A stretch of DNA of 64,000 nt, from positions 368,379 through 432,378 of the forward strand of contig NZ_MRDL01000047.1 in NCBI RefSeq assembly GCF_002008365.1, written 5' to 3'. This stretch comes from Rhizobium leguminosarum bv. viciae USDA 2370 (GTDB taxonomy: Bacteria; Pseudomonadota; Alphaproteobacteria; Rhizobiales; Rhizobiaceae). The notes below the pieces were generated by a model, which was not told the DNA's origin, made no database searches, and saw only the letters and a list, made by a program, of their open reading frames with translations. Positions within the stretch are counted from its first letter, which is position 1; the number at the start of each line of letters is the position of its first letter. Of the stretch, positions 8,283 to 16,139 are shown one piece after another. The translations under genes were made by a program, and so were the position numbers.

Positions 8283-8792
8283 TCACATCCACTCGCGGCC
8301 CTCGCTGCGCAGGAAGTAGATGAGATCAAGCATGAGGCTCGGCCTGCCGAGCGCCGTCAGCGTCATATGGCACTGGCCGCGATGATGGGTTTGGTGGTTG
8401 AAGAAATGCGCGAGCGCTGCCGACAGAGGCTGGGTGATCTCGACCGGCTGTACCACCGTTACATAGGTGAAGTTGGCGGCGAGGGTTCTATCGTCCAGCA
8501 TGCCTGTCCAGGCAATGATCCGCTCGTCCTCTGCTTTGCGTGCGGCGGCAAGAGCATCCAGTTCTCCGAAGAGCACGGCATCGAGTGTCGTCGGCGCTTC
8601 GCCGGTGCCGGTGAAGCGCTTCATCCATATCCGGTCGGCGACGAGCAGGTGATTGAGCGTGCGATGAAGCGAGCCGAAGAAAGCGCCGCGGTCGCTGCGG
8701 AATTCCGCATCGCTGAGTTCGGCGGCAGCCGCATAGACTTGCGTGTTGGCCCAGCGATTATAGGCGGCGAACATCCTGTAATGTCTGAGCAT
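8283..8792 (-). CDS. DinB family protein (putative metal-dependent four-helix protein)
   Basis: A 169-residue protein starting MLRHYRMFAAYNRWANTQV, the usual start of the DinB/YfiT four-helix family. The three expected metal histidines are placed as in the family: one in SLHRTLNHLLVADRIW near residue 49 and others in NHQTHHRGQ near residue 133. Members include thiol-dependent transferases such as maleylpyruvate isomerase-like and bacillithiol transferase-like enzymes, but most are unassigned. It is not the DNA polymerase IV gene of the same name. It is divergent from the GST gene at 8932. Family is fairly sure, function unknown. Confidence 0.85.
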   Translation of the reverse strand: MLRHYRMFAAYNRWANTQVYAAAAELSDAEFRSDRGAFFGSLHRTLNHLLVADRIWMKRFTGTGEAPTTLDAVLFGELDALAAARKAEDERIIAWTGMLDDRTLAANFTYVTVVQPVEITQPLSAALAHFFNHQTHHRGQCHMTLTALGRPSLMLDLIYFLRSEGREWM

Positions 8793-8931
8793 TCAGTCCC
8801 TCCCGGATTGGTCGCGGCAGTCTAGCCCGTTTTCCCGGAAATCGCAGTGATGCGCCCATGAAATTTCCTGATTTGATCGCAGCCGCTTTCTGTCGTGGAA
8901 TGGATCGAGCTGCGATCTCGAAAGGACTGTT

Positions 8932-9621
8932 ATGACCAGAGCCCTCTATTCCCTCTGTGGCGCCGACGAGCGGCGCTTCTTTTCGCCCCATTGCTGGAAG
9001 GCGGTGATGGCGCTGGCGCATAAGGGGCTCGATTTCGAGGAGATTCCGACGACCTATGCCCGCATCCGCGCGATCGGCGGCGGCGTCTCGTCGATTGTGC
9101 CCGTTCTCGACGATAACGGCCGGCTGATCCCCGACAGTTTCGACATCGCCCTTTATCTGGAGGAAACCTATCCTGAGCGGCCGTCACTGTTCAACGGCGA
9201 GGGCGGCAAGGCGCTATCGCGAATGGTGGAAGGCTATTCGCAGATGATCATCCATCCGGCGATCATGCGCATCGCCCTTCTCGATATCCATGCGAACCTC
9301 GACGAGGAAGACAAGGCCTATTTCCGTCAAAGCCGGGAGGCTCGGCTCGGCAAGCCGTTGGAAGTGGTTGCCGCCGACAGCGAGGCGGAGAAAGCAGCCT
9401 TCGGCGCCAAGCTGGAGCCGCTGCGGCACATGCTGAAGTTCCAGCCCTTCATCGGCGGGCAGACACCGCTCTTTGCCGACTATATCGTCTTCGGCGCGCT
9501 GCAATGGCTGCGTGTCTCCGCCGGTCTCGCCATGCTGGCCGCCAACGATCCCGTCACGCTTTGGTTCGAACGCTGCCTCGATCTTCACCAAAGCCGCGGC
9601 AGGACTGTGACAGCGGCGTGA
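8932..9621 (+). CDS. glutathione S-transferase family protein
   Basis: A 229-residue cytoplasmic protein. The N-terminal thioredoxin-like half contains SLCGADERRFFSPHCWKAVMALAHKGLDFEEIP and the conserved cis-proline and glutathione-gamma-glutamyl region VPVLDDNGRLIPDSFDIALYLEETYP. The C-terminal half is helical with PFIGGQTPLFADYIVFGALQW, typical of the GST C-domain (N-capping box around PLFADY). Enzymes of this type conjugate glutathione or act as peroxidases or isomerases; the reaction here is not predictable. It is transcribed away from the DinB-family gene and is followed by ndk 81 bases later. Confidence 0.9.
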   Translation: MTRALYSLCGADERRFFSPHCWKAVMALAHKGLDFEEIPTTYARIRAIGGGVSSIVPVLDDNGRLIPDSFDIALYLEETYPERPSLFNGEGGKALSRMVEGYSQMIIHPAIMRIALLDIHANLDEEDKAYFRQSREARLGKPLEVVAADSEAEKAAFGAKLEPLRHMLKFQPFIGGQTPLFADYIVFGALQWLRVSAGLAMLAANDPVTLWFERCLDLHQSRGRTVTAA

Positions 9622-9702
9622 AATTGCCGCCTACCTCTTGTTTTCGGGCGTTGGGGCGGGTAAAGACCGCCCACTTTTCCCGAGAAAACAGAGGATTTGA
9701 CT

Positions 9703-10125
9703 ATGGCGATTGAACGCACCTTCTCGATGATCAAGCCGGACGCAACGAAGCGCAACCTGACGGGCGCCATCACCAAGATGCTCGAAGATGCCGGCCTGCG
9801 TGTCGTCGCTTCCAAGCGCGTCTGGATGAGCCGTCGCGAAGCCGAAGGCTTCTACGCCGTTCACAAGGATCGTCCATTCTTCGGCGAACTGGTCGAAGGC
9901 ATGACCTCCGGCCCGACTATCGTTCAGGTGCTCGAAGGCGAAGGCGCGATCCTCAAGAACCGCGAAATCATGGGCGCGACCAACCCGGCAAACGCTGACG
10001 AAGGCACGATCCGCAAGGTTCACGCTCTGTCGATCGGCGAAAACTCGGTTCACGGTTCGGATGCTCCTGAAACGGCCGCCCAGGAAATCAAGTACTGGTT
10101 CTCCGATACCGAAATCGTCGGCTGA
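9703..10125 (+). CDS. ndk: nucleoside diphosphate kinase
   Basis: A 140-residue enzyme, the normal length, which moves the gamma phosphate of ATP to other nucleoside diphosphates through a phosphohistidine. The active-site motif NSVHGSDAPETA is present near residue 115-126, and the N-terminus ERTFSMIKPDATKRN is diagnostic. An in-frame TTG at 9697 precedes it, but the ATG at 9703 matches the family start. A rho-independent terminator follows at 10171-10197, so it is probably a single-gene unit. Confidence 0.98.
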   Translation: MAIERTFSMIKPDATKRNLTGAITKMLEDAGLRVVASKRVWMSRREAEGFYAVHKDRPFFGELVEGMTSGPTIVQVLEGEGAILKNREIMGATNPANADEGTIRKVHALSIGENSVHGSDAPETAAQEIKYWFSDTEIVG

Positions 10126-10170
10126 GGCTGCGCTTCGGCATTCGCCGGCAATCCCTTGAATTGACTCTCG

Positions 10171-10197
10171 AAAGCCGGGGCCTTGCTCCGGCTTTTT
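10171..10197 (+). terminator. rho-independent terminator after ndk
   Basis: Stem arms AAAGCCGG (10171-10178) and CCGGCTTT (10188-10195) with a 9-base loop, continuing into a run of T. It lies 46 bases after the ndk stop codon. Confidence 0.85.
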
Positions 10198-10209
10198 CTA
10201 TGCACTTCT

Positions 10210-10713
10210 CTATGCCGGGCATTTGTCGGTGTTCGAGAAATCGACGCTGCCGTCAGGCTTGAAGACCTCCGGGTTCTTTTCATAAAGCGCGCCGAGGACG
10301 AGCGGCTTGCTCGGCAGGACGGTCTGGTCGAGGTCGGACCGGAACTGCGTCTTCAATTCCTGCAGCACCTTGCCGTCCTTGTCGACCAGCCGGACACTCA
10401 CGGAATAGGGGCGGTCCTTGCGCACGCAGTGCAGTTTTTCGCTCTGCAGCGCGATCTTGTCGTCGATCGGGTAGATTTTCTGGTTCAGCACCAGCGGATC
10501 GCCGCCTTCAGGATTTTCGAATTCGGCGATGATGACAGAACCGTCGGGGATAGGCCCTGTCTTCTTCAGCGTCAGCAGATAGGTGGCGCTGGCCACCCGA
10601 TAGTTGAAGACGAAGAGATGGCCGGTGACCTCGACCAGGTTTTCAGCCTGGCGTTGACAGCCGGCAAGCAGAAGGCCGGCTGCTGCCACCGTTACGATCA
10701 TATATTTCCTCAT
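10210..10713 (-). CDS. small lipoprotein of unknown function
   Basis: A 167-residue protein starting MRKYMIVTVAAAGLLLAGCQ: a lipoprotein signal peptide with lipobox LLAGC and modification at Cys 19. The mature part is hydrophilic and predicted beta-rich; I recognise no enzyme motif. The ATG at 10713 overlaps the stop of the CGNR-type regulator gene (ATGA 10710-10713), so the two are co-translated and the longer upstream frame is not the protein. Coupling to a regulator is unusual for a lipoprotein and suggests the pair responds to one signal. Confidence 0.8.
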   Translation of the reverse strand: MRKYMIVTVAAAGLLLAGCQRQAENLVEVTGHLFVFNYRVASATYLLTLKKTGPIPDGSVIIAEFENPEGGDPLVLNQKIYPIDDKIALQSEKLHCVRKDRPYSVSVRLVDKDGKVLQELKTQFRSDLDQTVLPSKPLVLGALYEKNPEVFKPDGSVDFSNTDKCPA

Positions 10714-11258
10714 GGCGTCTCCTCCTTCTTGCGGCGATAGTGACGGTTCGCCTTGGCGCGGTTGCCGCAGACCGCCATGTCGCACCAGGCTCGGCTCCTG
10801 TTCTTGCTGCGGTCGATGAACAGCCAGCCGCAATTGCCGCAGATCTTCATGCGTTGGGGATCAGGCATGGCGATCAGCCGCAGCGCCGAATGGGCGGTCG
10901 CCGCGGCCACGCTGCCAGGGCTTGCTTCGCGCAACACCTTCGCCAGCGCCTCCAGCAGGCTGGCCAGCAATTGGTCGTCGCCGCCATTCAGTATACGCTT
11001 GCGGAAATAGAGGTCGATTGCTTCCCGCAGCGCGATGAAATCCGCCTCGTTTTCCCTGGCCACCGGCGCGATGTCGCCGAAGAGGGCGCGCTCGGCGCAG
11101 AATTCGGCAGCGGCGCGCGGAAAGCTCCGCATCTGGTCCCTGTCCGCGAAGCGGTCGATCCGCCGCGTTGCATCGTGGCGCAGAACCACGCTGTTGACGA
11201 CATCGAGCGCCAGCGCGCCGCCGGCAAAGCGGTGAGGGGTCCAGGAAAAGCTCATCAT
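10710..11258 (-). CDS. CGNR zinc-finger (ABATE-domain) putative transcription regulator
   Basis: A 182-residue protein. The C-terminal zinc finger has the family spacing, CGNCGWLFIDRSKN followed by WCDMAVCGNRAKANRHYRR (four cysteines and the CGNR motif that names the family). The N-terminal part (about residues 1-120) is the ABATE stress-associated domain with the usual FAGGALALDVVNS start. Such proteins are thought to bind DNA. Two ATG codons at 11258 and 11255 are possible. No Shine-Dalgarno sequence is visible, and a TATAAT lies only 4 to 9 bases upstream on the coding strand, so its mRNA may be leaderless. It is divergent from the permease gene and probably controls both. Confidence 0.88.
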   Translation of the reverse strand: MMSFSWTPHRFAGGALALDVVNSVVLRHDATRRIDRFADRDQMRSFPRAAAEFCAERALFGDIAPVARENEADFIALREAIDLYFRKRILNGGDDQLLASLLEALAKVLREASPGSVAAATAHSALRLIAMPDPQRMKICGNCGWLFIDRSKNRSRAWCDMAVCGNRAKANRHYRRKKEETP

Positions 11259-11259
11259 G

Positions 11260-11299
11260 AAATTATAACTAGCGAAATAGGTTTTACCAGTTATAATTT
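11260..11299. promoter_or_regulatory. symmetric divergent promoter/operator, CGNR regulator versus LivH-like permease
   Basis: A perfect 11-bp inverted repeat: AAATTATAACT at 11260-11270 and AGTTATAATTT at 11289-11299, spaced by 18 bp. Each arm holds a consensus -10 hexamer TATAAT reading outward: minus strand at 11268-11263 and plus strand at 11292-11297. One protein dimer bound across both arms would block both promoters, as expected for autoregulation by the neighbouring CGNR-type protein. Binding by that protein is inference. Confidence 0.7.
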
Positions 11300-11320
11300 T
11301 GGTGACGCGGAGTGTCTGGA

Positions 11321-12217
11321 ATGGCCTATCTTCTGCAGCAACTGGCGAATGCGGTTCCGCTCGCTGCTCTCTATGCCGCGCTCGCCTTCGGTTATGCCGT
11401 AGCCTTCGGTGTGACGAAGCGGGCTGACATCACCTATGGGGCGATCTTCGCCTTCGCGGGCCAGATCCTGCTGCTCTTCAGCGAACTCGCCTATGTCAGG
11501 TTTTGGCTGGTGCTGCCGGCGGCACTTGCCGTCGGTGCCTGCGCTTCCATCGTCTATTCGCTGGCGGCGGGCCTATGGATCGGCCGTTCGATCATGCTGC
11601 CGCTGGTCAATAAATCGCCGAATACGGTCATCGTCGCTGCCCTCGGCATCATGATCGTGCTGATGGAGACCGCCCGGCTTGCCGCCAATACCCGCGCCAT
11701 CTGGCTGCCGCCATTTCTGAACGAAACGGTCGTCTTCTGGAGCGACGGCCTGTTCAAAGTGACGCTCACCCATATCCAGCTGATCAACACGGCGCTGATG
11801 TGCGCCATTGTCGCTGTGGGTACGCTGATCCTCAGGCGCACGGGCTGGGGCCGCATCTGGCGCGCCGTCACTGATGATCCGCTGGCCGCCGAGCTCTGCG
11901 GCACCAGCGCCGACCGCGTCTTCCTCGTCGCCTATGCGGCCGCCGCCCTCGTCGCCACTATCTGCGGCATCCTCGCCACCTTCTATTACGGCTCGATGGA
12001 TTTCGGCGCCGGCCTGATGTTCGGGCTGAAGGTGCTGCTGATCGCAGCTGTCGGCGGCTATTCCGATCCATTGCGCTCGGCAGGCGGCGCCGCCGGGCTT
12101 GCCGTCGTCGAAACCATGTGGGGCGCCTACGGCCCCTTCGTCTGGCGGGATCTCGTCATCTTCTCGCTGCTCGTCCTGCTCTTGGTCATGAGCCGCAGGG
12201 AGCGCGTGGTTCTCTGA
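11321..12217 (+). CDS. LivH-like branched-chain amino acid ABC permease (orphan)
   Basis: A 298-residue polytopic membrane protein with about eight hydrophobic segments. The start LLQQLANAVPLAALYAALAFGYAVAFGVTKRADITYGAIFAFAGQ matches the LivH type of inner-membrane permease, and the cytoplasmic loop GRIWRAVTDDPLAAELCGTSADRV is the coupling loop with the conserved R(A)xxxDxxxA pattern. I chose ATG 11321 with GGAG about 9 bases upstream; a GTG at 11312 is in frame. No LivM, LivG, LivF or binding-protein gene is adjacent, so it either borrows other components or works alone. It is divergent from the CGNR-type regulator. Confidence 0.88.
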   Translation: MAYLLQQLANAVPLAALYAALAFGYAVAFGVTKRADITYGAIFAFAGQILLLFSELAYVRFWLVLPAALAVGACASIVYSLAAGLWIGRSIMLPLVNKSPNTVIVAALGIMIVLMETARLAANTRAIWLPPFLNETVVFWSDGLFKVTLTHIQLINTALMCAIVAVGTLILRRTGWGRIWRAVTDDPLAAELCGTSADRVFLVAYAAAALVATICGILATFYYGSMDFGAGLMFGLKVLLIAAVGGYSDPLRSAGGAAGLAVVETMWGAYGPFVWRDLVIFSLLVLLLVMSRRERVVL

Positions 12218-12218
12218 A

Positions 12219-12313
12219 GCAATTCCAGTAAAAGTGCGCAGCGGTTTTGCGTCTGGAATTGCGTGAAACAAAAAGGTGGAGCATTTCCGTCACTCGGATA
12301 AATCAGGAAATGC
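12219..12313. repeat. rhizobial intergenic palindromic repeat, two hairpins
   Basis: Hairpin 1 has perfect 10-bp arms GCAATTCCAG (12219-12228) and CTGGAATTGC (12253-12262). Hairpin 2 has GCATTTCC (12281-12288) and GGAAATGC (12306-12313). It starts one base after the stop of the permease gene and ends just before the moaE stop, so it sits between two convergent genes and could serve as their terminator. Confidence 0.7.
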
Positions 12314-12319
12314 GCTAAT

Positions 12320-12781
12320 TTACTTCCACTTGTCGCGCGCCGCGTCGTCGGCGTCTTTCGCCGCGACCCAGTCGCCGGTGGCGCCATCCCTAGCGTGCTC
12401 CTTCTTCCAGAAGGGGGCTGCAGTCTTCAGGAAATCCATGACGAAATTGGCGCCGTCGAACGCCGCCTGCCGATGCGGTGCGGTTGCGACGATGAGCACG
12501 ATATTCTCGCCGGCGGCGATCCTCCCGTAACGGTGGATGGCGGTGAGGCCGAGAAGTCCGAAACGCGCGATGGCAAGATCGCCGATGCGCCGCATCTCTG
12601 CTTCGGCCATGCCGGGATAATGCTCGAGTTCGAGGGCTGCAAGCGTGCCGCCTTCATCGCGGCAGAGGCCGGAAAAGGTGACGACGGCGCCGATGCCGGA
12701 TTTGCCTTTGGAAAGCAGATCGACCTCGGCCTGCAGGTCGAAGTCTTCGCGCTGGACGCGGATGGTGGGAGTGACGGTCAC
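12320..12781 (-). CDS. moaE: molybdopterin synthase catalytic subunit MoaE
   Basis: A 153-residue protein that, with thiocarboxylated MoaD, puts the two sulfurs onto precursor Z (cyclic pyranopterin monophosphate) to make molybdopterin. Family motifs are clear: GAVVTFSGLCRD near the start, LELEHYPGMAE, HRYGRI, ATAPHRQAAFDGANFVMDFLKTAAPFWKKE with the catalytic lysines. It is in the same direction as moaD, but a 258-base gap with a long inverted repeat separates them; most alphaproteobacterial pairs are much closer. Confidence 0.97.
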   Translation of the reverse strand: MTVTPTIRVQREDFDLQAEVDLLSKGKSGIGAVVTFSGLCRDEGGTLAALELEHYPGMAEAEMRRIGDLAIARFGLLGLTAIHRYGRIAAGENIVLIVATAPHRQAAFDGANFVMDFLKTAAPFWKKEHARDGATGDWVAAKDADDAARDKWK

Positions 12782-12843
12782 AGCGAAATCCTCCGCTGCT
12801 TTGATGTTGCTGCAAAGAATGCCGAAAGGCTGTGCCGCGGAAG

Positions 12844-13015
12844 CCCCCCTCTGCCCTGCCGGGCATCTCCCCCACAGGTGGGGAGATCACAAGTGGCGCG
12901 CTCTTCCTGCCCACGTACCGTTTCGCCGGGCTGAAATGTCGATTGTTGGAGGAAACCCGTGCGCCCAGCCAATCTCCCTCCTTGTGGGGGAGATGCCCGG
13001 CAGGGCAGAGGGGGG
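12844..13015. repeat. long inverted repeat between moaD and moaE
   Basis: Perfect 33-bp arms at 12844-12876 and 12983-13015 (the left arm begins CCCCCCTCTGCCCTGCC), separated by 106 bp. The arms and spacing resemble known rhizobial intergenic mosaic elements. It lies inside an otherwise co-directional pgsA-moaD-moaE operon. In RNA the arms could form a very stable stem between the moaD and moaE messages. Confidence 0.9.
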
Positions 13016-13039
13016 TGATGTGGCACCACCATCACTGCC

Positions 13040-13294
13040 TCATCCCCCCGTCATCGGCGGAAAGATCCCGATCTCGCGCGCCCCTGATATCGGCTCGTCA
13101 TGTTCGACATGCTCCATGTCGAGCGCCACGCGGATCACGTCGGGATATTGAAGTGCGGTCTCATATTCTTCACCCAGCGTCTTCAAATGATTCAAGAGAT
13201 CGGCGACGGTGACGACGGAGGAGGGGAGGTCAATCTCCTCCTCGCCCTTGCCGATGCGCTCGCGCACCCAGGCGAAATAGACAAGCCGCGTCAT
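13040..13294 (-). CDS. moaD: molybdopterin synthase sulfur carrier subunit MoaD
   Basis: An 84-residue ubiquitin-like protein ending in the required Gly-Gly (FPPMTGG). The C-terminal glycine is thiocarboxylated and delivers sulfur to MoaE. The start begins MTRLVYFAWVRERIG, typical for MoaD. Its ATG overlaps the pgsA stop (ATGA at 13291-13294), so it is translationally coupled to pgsA. Length and sequence are normal. Confidence 0.96.
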   Translation of the reverse strand: MTRLVYFAWVRERIGKGEEEIDLPSSVVTVADLLNHLKTLGEEYETALQYPDVIRVALDMEHVEHDEPISGAREIGIFPPMTGG

Positions 13295-13881
13295 TCCTCG
13301 TCATCCACGATATGTTTCACGCCGGCGCGGAAATAGTCGTAGCCGGTATAGATGGTCAGCAGCGCCGCGATCCACAGCAGCGCAATGCCCGTCTGCGTCG
13401 TATAGGGGAAAATTTCGTCTCCGGCCGGGCCGGCGAGCAGGAAGGCGATGGCGACGAGCTGCAGCGTCGTCTTCCACTTGGCGATCCGCGTCACCGGTAC
13501 GCTGACCTTCAGCGCCGCCAGATATTCGCGCAAGCCCGAAACCAGGATCTCGCGGCAGAGAATGGTGATCGCCGCCCAGATCGACCAGCCGGCGATGGTC
13601 TGGTCGGCCGCGACGAGAAGAAGGATCGAAGCGACCAACAGCTTATCTGCGATCGGATCGAGCATGCGGCCGATATTCGACGTCTGGTTCCAGATGCGCG
13701 CGAGATAGCCGTCGAGGAAATCGGTGAGCGAGGCGATGACGAAGATCCACAGCGCCACCCAACGCGCCGTGTTGCTGATCGACAGCCTGCCCTCGATGAA
13801 GAAGCAGAGAACGATCAGCGGCACGGCGAGGATACGGCCGTAGGTCAGAAGATTGGGAATGCTGTACGCACGCGATGCCAT
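13291..13881 (-). CDS. pgsA: CDP-diacylglycerol--glycerol-3-phosphate 3-phosphatidyltransferase
   Basis: A 196-residue inner-membrane enzyme making phosphatidylglycerol phosphate, the first committed step to phosphatidylglycerol and cardiolipin. The CDP-alcohol phosphatidyltransferase motif DG-xx-AR-x8-G-xxx-D-xxx-D is complete: DGYLARIWNQTSNIGRMLDPIADK near residues 56-80. About four to six membrane helices are visible. ATG 13881 (MASRAYSIPNLLT) matches the family start; an earlier in-frame ATG at 13923 would add 14 unsupported residues. Confidence 0.96.
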   Translation of the reverse strand: MASRAYSIPNLLTYGRILAVPLIVLCFFIEGRLSISNTARWVALWIFVIASLTDFLDGYLARIWNQTSNIGRMLDPIADKLLVASILLLVAADQTIAGWSIWAAITILCREILVSGLREYLAALKVSVPVTRIAKWKTTLQLVAIAFLLAGPAGDEIFPYTTQTGIALLWIAALLTIYTGYDYFRAGVKHIVDDEE

Positions 13882-13910
13882 GGGATCGTTTCTCTGAATT
13901 GATGCGCCGC

Positions 13911-14015
13911 TACAGCGCCGCACGTCTTTTCAGGCGCGCAAAGGACGCTGTAACACTTTAGAATATCCGCATCGAGCTTTCCGAAAGTCGATTCCGATTT
14001 TCGGGCCGATGCGGT
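13911..14015. repeat. rhizobial mosaic repeat (ACAGCG module plus GCATCG hairpin)
   Basis: Module I starts ACAGCGCCGCACGTCTTTTC and closes with AAAGGACGCTGTAACACTTT. It is followed by a hairpin with CCGCATCG/CGATGCGG arms (about 13967-14013) whose inner part holds CGAAAGTCGATTCCGATTTT. It occupies the gap between uvrC's stop and pgsA's start. The same layout recurs at 34889-34990. Confidence 0.8.
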
Positions 14016-14096
14016 AGATGACGGCTTTGGCTGCGGACCGTCAACATTCTTTCTGTCTTTTCACCGCCTTTGCGTGGAATTTGCGACGGACGCCGG

Positions 14097-16139
14097 TTAT
14101 TTCGCGGCGTCGTCGTGGAAATGGTTATAGACCTGCTTGGCGACGGCTTCCGAGATGCCTTCCACCGCCATCAGGTCGGACAGGGCTGCGCGCGAAACCG
14201 CCTTTGCCGTGCCGAAATGCTGGAGCAGCGCGCGTTTGCGCGATGGCCCGATGCCGCCGATCTCGTCGAGCGGGTTCTTGATCATTTCCTTCTTGCGCCG
14301 TGCCCGATGCGAGCCGATCGCGAAACGGTGCGCCTCGTCGCGCATGCGCTGGATAAAATAGAGCACCGGATCGCGCGGCGGCAGCGTGAAGCTCTCGCGT
14401 CCCGGCGGGAAGAAGCGTTCGCGCCCGGCGTCCCGGTCGACGCCCTTGGCGATGCCGATCGCCGTCACGCTGTCGGTGATGCCGAGTTCGGCAAGGATGG
14501 CGCGCACCGCTGTCATCTGACCCTGGCCGCCGTCGATGAGGATCACATCGGGCCAGGTGGGGAAGGGCATGTCGGCTGCATCGGGAGTGGCCGTCTGCGC
14601 CGTCCGGTCAGGAATGCCTTCCTCCTTGATCAGCCGCGAGAAACGCCGCGTCATCACCTCCTTCATCATGCCGAAGTCGTCGCCGGGCGTGATGTCGGTC
14701 GATTTGATGTTGAACTTGCGGTACTGGTTCTTGACGAAACCTTCCGGCCCCGCGACCACCATGCCGCCGACGGCATTGGTGCCCATGATATGCGAGTTGT
14801 CGTAGATCTCGATGCGCTGCGGTGCATAGGTAAGCCCGAACGTTTCCTTGAAACCTTCGAGCAGCCGCGACTGCGACGCCGTCTCGGCAAGCTTTCGCCC
14901 ATGCGCCTCGCGCGCATTGCCGACGACATGGTCGACCAGATCGCGCTTTTCGCCGCGCTGCGGCACGAGGATGGAAACCTTGTGGCCGGCCTTTTCGCTG
15001 AGCGCTGCCGCGAGCAGCTCCAGCTCCTCGACCGTCTGCGACAGCATGATCTGCTTCGGCACCGGCTTGTCGTCGTAGAACTGCGCCAGGAAGGAATTCA
15101 GCACTTCGGCGCCGGAAAGCTGCGGGTCGGCCTTTGGGAAATAGGCGCGGTTGCCCCAGTTCTGGCCGGTGCGGAAGAAGAACACCTGGATGCAGGAGAT
15201 GCCGCCCTCATGGTGGATGGCGAATACGTCAGCCTCCTCGACGCCGGCCGGATTAATGCCCTGGTGGCTCTGCACATGCGAAAGTGCGGCCAGGCGATCG
15301 CGATAGATCGCCGCCCGCTCGAAGTCGAGGTCCTCGGCCGCTTGGTTCATGGCCTCGGCCATATGCGACTTCACCTTCTGGCTTTTGCCGGACAGGAAGT
15401 CCTTCGCCTCCTGCACCAGTTCGCCGTAACCCCCATCGCTGACCTCGTGGGTGCACGGCCCCGAACAGCGCTTGATCTGGTAGAGCAGGCAGGGTCGTGT
15501 GCGCGTTTCGAAGACGCTGTCGGTGCAGGTGCGGATCAGGAAGGCGCGCTGCAGCGAATTGATCGTGCGCCCGACCGCGCCTGCCGAAGCGAAAGGTCCG
15601 AAATAGTCGCCCTTTCGCGCCCTTGCGCCGCGATGCTTGAAGATCGCCGGCGCCCGGTGGTCGCCGGTGATGAGGATATAGGGAAAGGACTTGTCGTCGC
15701 GCAAAAGCACGTTAAAGCGCGGCCGCAAGCGCTTGATCAGATTCGCTTCCAGAAGCAGCGCTTCGGTTTCCGTGCGCGTCGTCACGAATTCCATATTGGC
15801 TGTCTGGCGCACCATCTGGGCGATGCGGTTGGAATGCACCCGGCCGACGGCGTAATTGTTGACGCGCTTCTTCAGGCTGCGCGCCTTGCCGACATAGAGC
15901 ACGTCGCCCTCGGCATTGAACATGCGGTAGACGCCGGGACTGTTGGGAAGCCGCTTGACGAATTCGCCGATCAGTTCCGCGCCGATGAGCCCGGTTTCAT
16001 TGAGGCTGCCCGCATTCCAGTCGACCGTCGCCGCAAGCGGGGCGGCGGCGGAAACGTCGCCTTCCACTTCGATATCGTCTTCGCTCTCATCCGTCTCGTC
16101 GTAGAGAACGCCGCCATCCGGCAGCTTTCGTCCGTTCAT
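14097..16139 (-). CDS. uvrC: excinuclease ABC subunit C
   Basis: A 680-residue nucleotide excision repair nuclease that cuts on both sides of a lesion marked by UvrB. From the N-terminus: a low-complexity acidic extension of about 45 residues, GIY-YIG domain (SPGVYRMFNAEGDVLYVGKA), cysteine cluster (CLLYQIKRCSGPC), UVR UvrB-contact region near residue 240, RNase H-like endonuclease domain (IEIYDNSHIMGTNAVGGMVV and VILIDGGQGQ), and C-terminal helix-hairpin-helix (LDEIGGIGPSRKRALLQHFG). I used the ATG at 16139, which overlaps the stop of the dehydrogenase gene. A long plus-strand open frame covering this gene is only a shadow. Confidence 0.97.
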   Translation of the reverse strand: MNGRKLPDGGVLYDETDESEDDIEVEGDVSAAAPLAATVDWNAGSLNETGLIGAELIGEFVKRLPNSPGVYRMFNAEGDVLYVGKARSLKKRVNNYAVGRVHSNRIAQMVRQTANMEFVTTRTETEALLLEANLIKRLRPRFNVLLRDDKSFPYILITGDHRAPAIFKHRGARARKGDYFGPFASAGAVGRTINSLQRAFLIRTCTDSVFETRTRPCLLYQIKRCSGPCTHEVSDGGYGELVQEAKDFLSGKSQKVKSHMAEAMNQAAEDLDFERAAIYRDRLAALSHVQSHQGINPAGVEEADVFAIHHEGGISCIQVFFFRTGQNWGNRAYFPKADPQLSGAEVLNSFLAQFYDDKPVPKQIMLSQTVEELELLAAALSEKAGHKVSILVPQRGEKRDLVDHVVGNAREAHGRKLAETASQSRLLEGFKETFGLTYAPQRIEIYDNSHIMGTNAVGGMVVAGPEGFVKNQYRKFNIKSTDITPGDDFGMMKEVMTRRFSRLIKEEGIPDRTAQTATPDAADMPFPTWPDVILIDGGQGQMTAVRAILAELGITDSVTAIGIAKGVDRDAGRERFFPPGRESFTLPPRDPVLYFIQRMRDEAHRFAIGSHRARRKKEMIKNPLDEIGGIGPSRKRALLQHFGTAKAVSRAALSDLMAVEGISEAVAKQVYNHFHDDAAK

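Noticed and set aside
8283..8792. DNA polymerase IV (dinB)
   Set aside because: The protein is a 169-residue four-helix DinB/YfiT-family member, unrelated to the polymerase despite the shared name.
9654..9672. Terminator between the GST gene and ndk
   Set aside because: A short GGGCGG/CCGCCC hairpin exists but the T-run is only four bases and interrupted, too weak to call.
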